6,398 nt of DNA from Ruminococcaceae bacterium UBA1865. GTDB lineage: Bacteria > Bacillota > Clostridia > Oscillospirales > Acutalibacteraceae. Within the stretch, counting starts at the first letter, position 1. Every line of letters begins with the position of its first letter. The position numbers and the translations under genes are program-made. Below the pieces are notes generated by a model. That model saw only the letters and a program-made list of their open reading frames with translations, was not told the DNA's origin and did no database searches. Shown piece after piece: positions 1 to 5,935 of the stretch. The stretch lies in the NCBI GenBank assembly GCA_002338255.1, contig DDHX01000032.1, forward strand, positions 80,375-86,772, in the 5' to 3' direction.

Positions 1-345
1 TTCTATTTGCTGCATCAAAATGAATTGCTGCTGGGGCCGTTTCAGGGGCGACTCGCCTGTGTTCACATCGCGGTAGGAAAAGGCGTGTGCGGAACAGCGG
101 TTTCCAAGGATGAAGTGCAGCTTGTCGGGGATGTCCATCAGTTCCCCGGGCATATAGCCTGTGACAGTGCTTCCAATTCGGAAGTAGTCGTACCCTTGCA
201 TTGGCAGGGGAAAATAATAGGAGTGCTGGATATTGACAGTCCTATTCTCAATCGCTTTGATGAAACGGATGCATGTGAATTGGAACAGCTTGCCAAAATC
301 ATTGAGTGTTCCTGTGATTGGGACGAGCTTTACGTGACTGCGTAA
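1..345 (+). CDS. msrC: Free methionine-(R)-sulfoxide reductase, GAF domain (5' partial)
   Basis: The protein is truncated at its N terminus by the window edge; the frame is open from base 1 and ends at TAA 343-345. The 114 visible residues are most of a GAF domain of the fRMsr family (E. coli YebR/MsrC, B. subtilis YtsP), cytosolic enzymes that reduce free methionine-(R)-sulfoxide using thioredoxin-type electrons. Visible signatures are GPFQG (12-16), GKGVCGTA (26-33), GHIACD (50-55) and GVLDIDS (74-80). Cysteines at partial positions 20, 30 and 54 have the 10- and 24-residue spacing of the family's resolving and catalytic cysteines. The acidic substrate-binding residues also match (E61, D77, D79). 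By family length (about 150-165 aa) some 45-60 N-terminal residues are missing. It is followed after 19 nt by a thioredoxin-fold gene, so the two probably share a transcript. An intact enzyme is expected. Family assignment is very secure; activity is inferred from conserved residues. Confidence 0.93.
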   Translation, partial: FYLLHQNELLLGPFQGRLACVHIAVGKGVCGTAVSKDEVQLVGDVHQFPGHIACDSASNSEVVVPLHWQGKIIGVLDIDSPILNRFDETDACELEQLAKIIECSCDWDELYVTA

Positions 346-364
346 CCGAACAGGAGAAAACCAT

Positions 365-706
365 ATGAATATACAAATATTTGGAAAAGCAAAATGTTTT
401 GATACAAAAAAAGCAGAGCGCTACTTTAAAGAACGCAAAATTAAATTTCAAAGCATTGACGTGGCAAAATACGGCATGAGCAAGGGCGAATTCAACAGCG
501 TTAAAACTGCGGTAGGCGGTCTTGACAAACTGATTGACGAAAATTCAACGGACAGCGATGCCATGCTCCTTAAATATCTTGCGGGCAATGAAGCCAAAGA
601 GCAAAAGCTTCTTGAAAATCCAAAGCTTTTCAAAACACCCATCGTTCGCAACGGCAAGCAGGCGACCATAGGCTACCAGCCGGATATTTGGAAAACTTGG
701 GAATAG
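365..706 (+). CDS. ArsC/Spx-fold (arsenate reductase family) protein, single cysteine
   Basis: This 113-aa protein starts at ATG 365, preceded by AGGAG (352-356) with 8 nt spacing. It has the ArsC/Spx thioredoxin-like layout: N-terminal beta strand MNIQIFG, the redox site KCFDTKKAERYFKER (C11 at the start of the first helix), a helical insert (about 39-85), then LLENPKLFKTPIV (82-94) with the conserved proline P92, and a GYQPDIW tail. C11 is the only cysteine. It therefore lacks the CxxC switch of Spx, and the motif around C11 is not the CGTSRN of classical ArsC. A true arsenate reductase or an RNA polymerase-binding Spx role should therefore not be assumed. Many clostridial relatives are annotated 'arsenate reductase family protein' with no demonstrated function. 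Its position 19 nt behind a methionine sulfoxide reductase suggests a thiol-redox role, which is inference. Family is confident; function is unknown. Confidence 0.85.
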   Translation: MNIQIFGKAKCFDTKKAERYFKERKIKFQSIDVAKYGMSKGEFNSVKTAVGGLDKLIDENSTDSDAMLLKYLAGNEAKEQKLLENPKLFKTPIVRNGKQATIGYQPDIWKTWE

Positions 707-726
707 GGGAAATGCAGTATTCATAA

Positions 727-1110
727 TTAATTTTTTTTAACTGTGTTTATTTCACTAAGCCTGTCTTCGGCCGCTTTAATAGCTTCAGTTCCTGTTTTAC
801 ACAATACGTTGATTCCTTTTACAATTGTTACAATTACAAAAGCTTCTGTTAATTCTTCAATAGTCAATCCCGCTTCTACAGCGGCAACAGCATGCGCTTT
901 TGCACCGCTTACTTCATCGTCAATGCTGTCTAATATTGTAAAAATCAATTCTCTTGTCTTTTTTGGTAAATGTCCGTTTTGAATCGATTCGCGCATTACT
1001 AAATATCCCTTTAAGGAATCGGGACAATACTTTGAGAGTGCATCTGCAAAAGGCGGATCCCATTTTAATTCCTGCTTATAGTAATCCAATATTTTTTCAT
1101 TATCTTTCAT
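727..1110 (-). CDS. Carboxymuconolactone decarboxylase-like (AhpD-fold) protein without CxxC
   Basis: This is a 127-aa, mostly helical protein starting at ATG 1110. The frame is open up to 1152, but a GAGGT site (1121-1125) sits 10 nt before 1110 and a TATAAT -10 box (1133-1138) lies inside the longer version, so the shorter start is preferred. The CMD/AhpD pattern is visible: LPKKTRELIFTILDSI (48-63), GAKAHAVAAVEAGLTIEELTEA (69-90), ending in a helix around ALVIV-like residues 90-103. AhpD peroxidoreductases carry CxxCxxxH here. In this protein the histidine is present (H73) but the two cysteine positions are E66 and G69. AhpD-type peroxidase activity is therefore unlikely, and the substrate cannot be told. 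Sampled GC is about 38%, clearly lower than addB, which hints at a different origin or weak selection. It is convergent with the ArsC-like gene, with only 20 nt between the stops. Confidence 0.8.
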   Translation of the reverse strand: MKDNEKILDYYKQELKWDPPFADALSKYCPDSLKGYLVMRESIQNGHLPKKTRELIFTILDSIDDEVSGAKAHAVAAVEAGLTIEELTEAFVIVTIVKGINVLCKTGTEAIKAAEDRLSEINTVKKN

Positions 1111-1120
1111 GATTAATTCA

Positions 1121-1125
1121 ACCTC
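1121..1125 (-). promoter_or_regulatory. Shine-Dalgarno site deciding the start at 1110
   Basis: On the minus strand the sequence reads GAGGT, 10 nt before ATG 1110. The upstream in-frame ATG codons at 1152, 1143 and 1134 lack a comparable site and overlap the predicted promoter. Confidence 0.55.
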
Positions 1126-1132
1126 AGTTTTC

Positions 1133-1161
1133 ATTATAATCATCCATGTCAATTTTTTGAA
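1133..1161 (-). promoter_or_regulatory. Sigma-A-like promoter for the CMD-like gene
   Basis: On the minus strand, a perfect -10 hexamer TATAAT (1133-1138) lies 17 nt downstream of TTCAAA (1156-1161, 4 of 6 matches to TTGACA). Transcription would start near 1125-1127, leaving a short leader before ATG 1110. The -35 lies inside the 3' end of the vanZ-like gene. The CMD-like gene can thus be expressed on its own or by read-through from vanZ. Confidence 0.5.
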
Positions 1162-1760
1162 TACCGCCGGCCTTTGTATTTGGGCTTCAACAGATTTCGC
1201 AGTCCTGCGAAAATCAAGTAGGCGAGCAGACAGCCCGCTGCATTCAAAATGACATCCTCAACTTCAACGCTTCTCAAAATGGTACCGGCTAAAATATTGT
1301 TCAGGAACTGCAAGCCTTCGATTCCGATGGGGACAAGCAAGGACAGGGCGGTCATCCGACCTAATTTGAAGCGGGGGTTGATAAGTGGAATTAGGATGCC
1401 AAGCGGCATCAGCATAGCAAAGTTGCCGCCGACTATGCGCAGAAACTCATTGTATTTCCCAATTCGGATTGAATTGTGCAGCATGTTTCCGGCGGATTCA
1501 AACGGTACCCAGGCAATCTGCTTGATTGCCCATTGTGTGGATTTTGCGCTGATATGCCAAGCACTCGGCATGGGTATTACCATCGTGAGTGATGCAAGCG
1601 CCCCAATGTAAACGAACAATAGCAATAGCAAGAAGCTTTGAAATGGTTTTTTGCGGTTAAAAAAGAAAATCAAGCAAATAACGTATACGATCAGTCCCGC
1701 CAACATTCCCTGCGACAGTGACGGGTCAATCAGTGCTGGTAACCATGTTGATTCGGACAT
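1149..1760 (-). CDS. VanZ-family membrane protein
   Basis: This is a 203-aa integral membrane protein starting at ATG 1760, behind GAGGG (1766-1770) with 5 nt spacing. The reading frame continues upstream to 2009 but would run through the divergent promoters and deep into spoIIR, so the longer form is rejected. Hydrophobic segments are visible at about residues 15-34, 41-62, 108-128, 137-152 and 172-188. VanZ-domain signatures are present: GGNFAMLMPLG (111-121), IEGLQ (147-151) with the conserved E and Q, and RSVEVEDVILNAAG (163-176) with conserved R, D, N and G. VanZ of the vanA cluster gives low-level teicoplanin resistance. Stand-alone VanZ-like proteins are common in Firmicutes chromosomes and their role in the envelope is poorly defined. 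There are no van genes nearby, so a glycopeptide resistance function should not be inferred. The CMD-like gene follows 38 nt downstream. Confidence 0.88.
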   Translation of the reverse strand: MSESTWLPALIDPSLSQGMLAGLIVYVICLIFFFNRKKPFQSFLLLLLFVYIGALASLTMVIPMPSAWHISAKSTQWAIKQIAWVPFESAGNMLHNSIRIGKYNEFLRIVGGNFAMLMPLGILIPLINPRFKLGRMTALSLLVPIGIEGLQFLNNILAGTILRSVEVEDVILNAAGCLLAYLIFAGLRNLLKPKYKGRRYSKN

Positions 1761-1765
1761 TTTAT

Positions 1766-1770
1766 CCCTC
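1766..1770 (-). promoter_or_regulatory. Shine-Dalgarno site deciding the vanZ-like start
   Basis: On the minus strand GAGGG lies 5 nt before ATG 1760. It supports the 203-aa protein over the 286-aa open frame. Confidence 0.6.
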
Positions 1771-1791
1771 TTATCAGTCGAAATTAATACG

Positions 1792-1820
1792 ATTATATAA
1801 TAAAAATAAATAAAATACAA
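1792..1820 (-). promoter_or_regulatory. Sigma-A-like promoter for the vanZ-like gene
   Basis: On the minus strand, TTGTAT (1815-1820) and TATAAT (1792-1797) are separated by 17 nt of almost pure A/T. The predicted start of transcription is about 1785, giving a leader of roughly 25 nt. The -35 box abuts the divergent spoIIR promoter (-35 at 1822-1826), so polymerase binding at the two could be mutually exclusive. Confidence 0.5.
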
Positions 1821-1821
1821 C

Positions 1822-1850
1822 GTATAAAAGCATTCTGTCGTGCCAATAAT
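1822..1850 (+). promoter_or_regulatory. Sigma-F-type (forespore) promoter for spoIIR
   Basis: GTATA (1822-1826), 15 nt, then GCCAATAAT (1842-1850). This fits the B. subtilis sigma-F consensus (GYWTA, N15, GGnnAnAnT) at every specified position except the second G of the -10 element. Transcription would begin near 1857, leaving about 28 nt before ATG 1885. SpoIIR is a known sigma-F regulon member in B. subtilis, so location and sequence agree. Sigma-G recognises a similar -35 and could overlap in specificity. Confidence 0.6.
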
Positions 1851-1871
1851 TCCCTCGAAACATAAACTCAG

Positions 1872-1877
1872 AAGGGG
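1872..1877 (+). promoter_or_regulatory. Shine-Dalgarno site deciding the spoIIR start
   Basis: AAGGGG lies 7 nt before ATG 1885. The alternative in-frame ATG at 1840 has no such site and falls inside the predicted promoter spacer. Confidence 0.65.
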
Positions 1878-1884
1878 ATTACTT

Positions 1885-2487
1885 ATGAAACTGTTTGAAA
1901 AATCGTTGTGTCTGGCACTTATTTTAACAGTGCTGTTTTCTTTTACAGGCTTTGCCGCCGGCTGTGAGGATATTCCGAACCATGTGCTTCGTCTGCACAT
2001 TCTTGCCAATTCCGACTCGGCGGAGGATCAGGCTTTAAAGCTTAAGGTACGTGACCGGATTTTAGTCGAAAGCGCCGGATTGCTCGATAACATCAAAAAT
2101 AAAACTGATGCGCAGAACGCAATCAAAGCGGCTATTCCGCGGCTGAAAACCGCCGCCGAGGATGAAATCAAAAAGCAGGGCTATCATTATCCGGTCAATG
2201 TTGAAATGACCCACATGTATTTTACCACAAGGGAATATACGACAGTCACCTTGCCTGCGGGCGATTACGACTCGCTGCGCGTGACCATTGGCAGCGCCGC
2301 AGGGCATAACTGGTGGTGCGTTATTTTCCCGCCGATGTGCCTGCCCGCCGCAGAGGAACCAAAGGAGCTCAGCGATGTTTTAAATGCAAAACAGCTGCAG
2401 ATTGTGGAAGGAACAGGCGGATTCGAATACAAGTTCAAAACGCTTGAATGGTATGAGCAGATAAAAAACTACTTTGAAAAGCATTAG
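1885..2487 (+). CDS. spoIIR: Stage II sporulation protein R (SpoIIR)
   Basis: This 200-aa secreted signalling protein is made in the forespore. In B. subtilis SpoIIR crosses into the intermembrane space and activates the mother-cell membrane protease SpoIIGA, which cleaves pro-sigma-E and so couples mother-cell gene expression to forespore gene expression. Visible features are a signal peptide (charged MKLFEK, hydrophobic core about 8-23, possible cleavage after FAA near 25), the family hallmark RLHILANSDS (36-45), a basic/acidic helical region (46-97) and the conserved WWCVIFPPMC block (143-152) with two cysteines. Length is close to the B. subtilis protein (about 224 aa). A start at ATG 1885 fits the ribosome site and the signal peptide. 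The gene has its own sigma-F-like promoter and is followed 100 nt later by addB. Partner genes such as spoIIGA and sigE are not in this window. Identification is very secure. Confidence 0.96.
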   Translation: MKLFEKSLCLALILTVLFSFTGFAAGCEDIPNHVLRLHILANSDSAEDQALKLKVRDRILVESAGLLDNIKNKTDAQNAIKAAIPRLKTAAEDEIKKQGYHYPVNVEMTHMYFTTREYTTVTLPAGDYDSLRVTIGSAAGHNWWCVIFPPMCLPAAEEPKELSDVLNAKQLQIVEGTGGFEYKFKTLEWYEQIKNYFEKH

Positions 2488-2518
2488 TACCGTTTTTGTC
2501 CCATCAATTATGCAGTAC

Positions 2519-2547
2519 TTTTTAATACGCAGCATCTATGCTATAAT
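2519..2547 (+). promoter_or_regulatory. Extended -10 promoter for addBA
   Basis: TATAAT at 2542-2547 is preceded directly by TGC (2539-2541), an extended -10 element. The -35 region 17 nt upstream (TTTTTA, 2519-2524) is poor, which extended -10 promoters tolerate. The predicted start is near 2554, about 34 nt before the addB ATG. Confidence 0.5.
2531..2542. repeat. Short palindrome AGCAT-CT-ATGCT in the addB promoter
   Basis: A perfect 5-bp inverted repeat with a 2-nt centre, overlapping the extended -10 TG and the first base of the -10 box. It is short enough to arise by chance. It is listed because a second palindrome with the same 2-nt centre lies 23 nt downstream. Confidence 0.35.
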
Positions 2548-2551
2548 CAGT

Positions 2552-2567
2552 TAAGAATCAATTCTTA
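2552..2567. repeat. Palindrome TAAGAAT-CA-ATTCTTA at the predicted addB transcription start
   Basis: A perfect 7-bp inverted repeat with a 2-nt centre, placed 4 nt after the -10 box so that it spans the predicted +1. That is a classic place for a repressor operator. It does not match the GAAC-N4-GTTC-type LexA boxes of Firmicutes. With a 2-nt loop it would make a poor RNA hairpin, which favours a protein site if it is functional. No regulator can be named. Confidence 0.4.
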
Positions 2568-2587
2568 CTGAAGTTTGGGGGCATACG

Positions 2588-5500
2588 ATGCTGCGTTTTG
2601 TTTTGGGTCGCTCGGGAAGCGGGAAAACTGAATATATTCGTGCCGCGCTGAAAAGCATGGCACAGACCTCATCTGAAAAGCTGATGCTGATTGTGCCGGA
2701 GCAGTCTTCATTTGAAAATGAACGGGCCATGCTCCACTTGCTCGGCGCAAAGGATGTTCAACGTGTTTCGGTCACCAGCTTTTCCCGCCTTGCCGACGCG
2801 GTGTTCCGCCGGTACGGCGGTGCCGCGGGCAGACGGCTGGATGACGGCGGGCGAAGTATCCTGATGAGCCTTGCTTTGGAGCAGGTAAAAGATCAGCTTA
2901 GTTTTTACCGCAAGAACGCGGAAAGCACCGAGCTGGTCGGGCTGATGATTTCCGCTTCCACGGAACTTAAAATGTGCGATGTAAAGCCGCTGGATATTGA
3001 GCGCGCGGCGCAGGGGATGCCCCGGAGCACATTAAAGCAGAAAATGAGCGAGCTTTCACTTATTTTTTCCGCTTATGACGCACTGGTGGCTCAAAGCTAT
3101 GTCGACCCGCTCGACGACCTTACAAGACTGAAAAATGTATTACAGGAGCACGACTTCTTTACAGGATACACCGTTGCGCTTGATTCTTTCCAAAGCTATA
3201 CGGTACAGGAATATCAAATTATCAATTTAATTTTAGAGCAGGCTGACGACTTGTATGTCACACTCTGCGCCGACCAGCTCGACGACCCAGAGCATGGCAT
3301 GGGGCTGTTTTCGCTTGTTCGCCGCACCGGGAAAAACCTGATGCGTATGGCAAAACAGAATGATGTGAAAATCGCCGCGCCGGTTACGCTGCAGAGCGGA
3401 CTTCGTTTTGAAAGCCCCTGTTTGTCTGCACTGGAAGCGGGTGCATACCGCTGCGGTCACAGCGCGGTTGACTGCGAAAATAACGATGTAACAATTTACG
3501 AAGCAAAAAACGCCTATGATGAGTCCGCGTTCGTTGCCGCCACCATCCGCAATTTAGTGATTGAAAAACAGCTCCGCTTCCGGGATTTCGCAGTGATTGC
3601 ACGCACCCCCGATAATTACCGCGGCGTTTTGGACCTTTCTCTCGACCGATGGCAGATCCCATATTTTATGGATAAACCGCAGGCAATTGACGCCGAACCG
3701 CTGATGCGCCTTGTACTTTCCGCTTTCAAAATTGTGCAGTCAAGTTTTTCTTCCGACTCTGTGTTTTCCTATTTGAAAACAGGATTGACCGGCCTTAGTA
3801 CCGACGAAATCTCTCAGCTTGAAAACTACACGTTTATTTGGAATATTTCCGGTGTGAAGTGGAAAGAGGAATGGACTGAGCATCCGCAGGGTTTTACCGA
3901 AAAGATGACCGACAGCGACCGGAAAAAGCTGTCGGAAATCAATGCGAGCCGTTCGGCGGCGGTCACTCCGCTGCTCCGTTTTGCATCCAAAATCAAGGAA
4001 GCTGACGGGGAAGGCATGGCAGCTGCAGCGTATGGTCTTTTACAGGATATTAAGGCTGCCGATCATCTGAAAGACCTTGCGGCGCACCTGTCGAAATGTG
4101 GTGAGCCGGAGCTTGCCGACCGTCAGTTGCGGCTTTGGGATTTATTGATGGAAATTCTTGACCAGACAGCGCTGGTTTTGCACGGCAGCGCCATTGCTCA
4201 TACGCGTTACGCTGAGCTTTTACACCTTGTCATACTATCCAATAATATTGCAAGTATTCCACAGGGGCTTGACGAGGTAACGGTCGGCGGAGCAGATCGC
4301 ATCAGAACGAACCAACCGAAGGTTGTGTTCTTAATCGGAGCAGTGCAGGGCGAGTTTCCGCTTGCCCCCGGCAACAGCTGCGTTTTCAGCGACGGTGAGC
4401 GCCGCGAACTGATACAGCTTGGTCTGCCGCTGAACGATACCCTCGAAGGTACGGCGGTACAGGAACGCTTTCTTGCGTATTCGGCGAGGAGTGCCGCGTC
4501 ACAAGCCCTTTACATATCGTATCCTTTGTCCGGCGTTGCAGGCGAATCGAATTCACCGTCCACCATCCCGAGCGAGGCGTGTTCCATCTTGAAAAATATA
4601 ACGATACTCAATGAACTTCTGCTGCCGCAAACTTATTTTGCAAATGCAAAGGAGCCCGCGTTTGAGCTCATGGCACAGCAGTGGAATCATAATACCGAGC
4701 TTTCGGCAACACTGAAAGATTTGTTTGGAAAACAGGGGTGTGACCATCGGCTTGCGGCCATTGACCGCGCCGCTGAAAACCGGCCGGCTGTTTTCAGTTC
4801 CGGGGACAAGGCACGCGAACTTTTTGGCGAAAATATGCATGTTTCGGCTACACAGATTGAAAAATTCTATTTGTGCCGTTTCCAGTATTTTTGCCGTTTC
4901 GGCCTGAACGCAAAGGAACGCAGAGCGGCCGAGCTCGATGCGTTGGAATACGGCAGCCTGATGCATTACCTGTTAGAAAAGCTTTTTAAAGATATCGGCA
5001 GCCAGGCAATCCTCATTATGGAACCTGATGAATTGAAACGTGAAATTATCATTCTTTTAAATATTTATGTGGAGGCAAAGTTAGGCGGAATCAAAAATAA
5101 AACTCCGCGTTTTGCCTACCTGTTCGCGCGCCTTGCCGATTCCGCGCAGGTAATCGCGTACCATATTGCCGAGGAACTTGCGCAAAGCGAATTCAAGCCG
5201 GTTGACTTTGAACTCGCAATCGGCAGCAGCGGCATTGAACCGCTTACGATTCCGCTGCCGGATGGCGGTCAGGTGGAAATTGAAGGCAAAATTGACCGCG
5301 TGGACATTATGCATCGTGATAACATCAGCTATTTGCGTGTCATCGACTATAAAACAGGGCATAAAGAATTCAAATTATCCGATATTATTTACGGCGTGAA
5401 TATGCAGATGCTGATTTATTTGGCTGCCCTGAGCGAAAGCGGCGGTAAACGGTACGGCGAGGTTCAGTCCGCGGGTGTATTGTACATGCCCGCAAACCGT

Positions 5501-5935
5501 CCGGTCATTTCCGCTTCGCGCAGTACTTCGCCGGAAAAGATCGCGGAGGAAGCCGCTAAAAAGCTGCGCATGGACGGGCTTGTTCTAAATGATGCCGAAA
5601 TTATTACTGCCATGGAGCATGGCGGGCAGGGGAAGTACATTCCCGTTACTTTAAAAGACGGCGTACCCAGCAAACTCGACCATGTTGTTTCCTCCGGCGA
5701 GTTAACCGGAGTGATGCTGCACATTAAAGGTTTGATAAGCGCAATGGCACAGGAGCTTCACGGCGGCGACGTTTCCGCAGTACCGCTTTCCGGTGGCTAT
5801 GACGCCTGCGCGTGGTGCCCCTATTCCGCTGTCTGCGGCCATGAAAAAGACGATCCCACACGGCAAATGCAGCAGTGGGACAGGGACGCGGTTATACAGG
5901 AACTGACGAACAAAAAGGGAGATGACGTGCAATGA
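2588..5935 (+). CDS. addB: ATP-dependent helicase/nuclease subunit AddB
   Basis: This 1115-aa protein is close to the B. subtilis length (about 1166). With AddA it forms the AddAB enzyme, which resects double-strand breaks up to a Chi site and prepares DNA for RecA. Walker A GRSGSGKT is at 7-14, immediately after the start, as usual for AddB. The central inactivated UvrD-like helicase region includes VVFLIGAVQGEFP (579-591). The C-terminal RecB-type nuclease has H793 (in SLMHYLLE), GKIDRVD (900-906), IDYKTG (919-924, D920 and K922) and QMLIY (940-944). The Fe-S cluster ligands that clasp this domain are visible as C763 and C1074-x2-C1077-x5-C1083, the spacing of the B. subtilis enzyme. All catalytic residues are present, so an active nuclease is expected. 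The ribosome site is a weak GGGGG (2577-2581), 6 nt before the ATG. An extra cysteine, C769, lies near the first ligand. The stop overlaps the addA start. Confidence 0.97.
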   Translation: MLRFVLGRSGSGKTEYIRAALKSMAQTSSEKLMLIVPEQSSFENERAMLHLLGAKDVQRVSVTSFSRLADAVFRRYGGAAGRRLDDGGRSILMSLALEQVKDQLSFYRKNAESTELVGLMISASTELKMCDVKPLDIERAAQGMPRSTLKQKMSELSLIFSAYDALVAQSYVDPLDDLTRLKNVLQEHDFFTGYTVALDSFQSYTVQEYQIINLILEQADDLYVTLCADQLDDPEHGMGLFSLVRRTGKNLMRMAKQNDVKIAAPVTLQSGLRFESPCLSALEAGAYRCGHSAVDCENNDVTIYEAKNAYDESAFVAATIRNLVIEKQLRFRDFAVIARTPDNYRGVLDLSLDRWQIPYFMDKPQAIDAEPLMRLVLSAFKIVQSSFSSDSVFSYLKTGLTGLSTDEISQLENYTFIWNISGVKWKEEWTEHPQGFTEKMTDSDRKKLSEINASRSAAVTPLLRFASKIKEADGEGMAAAAYGLLQDIKAADHLKDLAAHLSKCGEPELADRQLRLWDLLMEILDQTALVLHGSAIAHTRYAELLHLVILSNNIASIPQGLDEVTVGGADRIRTNQPKVVFLIGAVQGEFPLAPGNSCVFSDGERRELIQLGLPLNDTLEGTAVQERFLAYSARSAASQALYISYPLSGVAGESNSPSTIPSEACSILKNITILNELLLPQTYFANAKEPAFELMAQQWNHNTELSATLKDLFGKQGCDHRLAAIDRAAENRPAVFSSGDKARELFGENMHVSATQIEKFYLCRFQYFCRFGLNAKERRAAELDALEYGSLMHYLLEKLFKDIGSQAILIMEPDELKREIIILLNIYVEAKLGGIKNKTPRFAYLFARLADSAQVIAYHIAEELAQSEFKPVDFELAIGSSGIEPLTIPLPDGGQVEIEGKIDRVDIMHRDNISYLRVIDYKTGHKEFKLSDIIYGVNMQMLIYLAALSESGGKRYGEVQSAGVLYMPANRPVISASRSTSPEKIAEEAAKKLRMDGLVLNDAEIITAMEHGGQGKYIPVTLKDGVPSKLDHVVSSGELTGVMLHIKGLISAMAQELHGGDVSAVPLSGGYDACAWCPYSAVCGHEKDDPTRQMQQWDRDAVIQELTNKKGDDVQ

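Noticed and set aside
719..740. T-rich tract (eight T at 731-738) as a terminator between the convergent genes
   Set aside because: There is no GC-rich inverted repeat before it, only AT-rich sequence, and the T run is the coding end (lysine codons) of the minus-strand gene.
1149..1760. Glycopeptide resistance gene vanZ
   Set aside because: Only the VanZ domain is shared. None of vanR, vanS, vanH, vanA or vanX is nearby, and stand-alone VanZ-like proteins are common in Firmicutes.
1840..1884. Longer SpoIIR start at ATG 1840
   Set aside because: It lies inside the sigma-F-like promoter, has no ribosome site, and would place 15 polar residues before a normal signal peptide.
1149..2009. 286-aa version of the vanZ-like protein starting at 2009
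   Set aside because: The extra 83 residues are translated from antisense spoIIR and the divergent promoter region and have no family similarity. ATG 1760 has a good ribosome site and begins the VanZ-like sequence.
2486..2523. AGTAC/GTACT stem followed by T5 as the spoIIR terminator
   Set aside because: A 5-bp stem with a loop of about 24 nt is too weak to call as an intrinsic terminator.
5053..5090. GGAGG-like site and AT-rich stretch inside addB as a possible internal start
   Set aside because: No suitable start codon follows at proper spacing, and the addB frame continues with its conserved nuclease domain.
3233..5932. Several open frames of 60-137 codons antisense to or out of frame with addB
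   Set aside because: They are shadows of a long GC-moderate gene: they lie wholly within a well-conserved coding frame and their translations show no recognisable domains.
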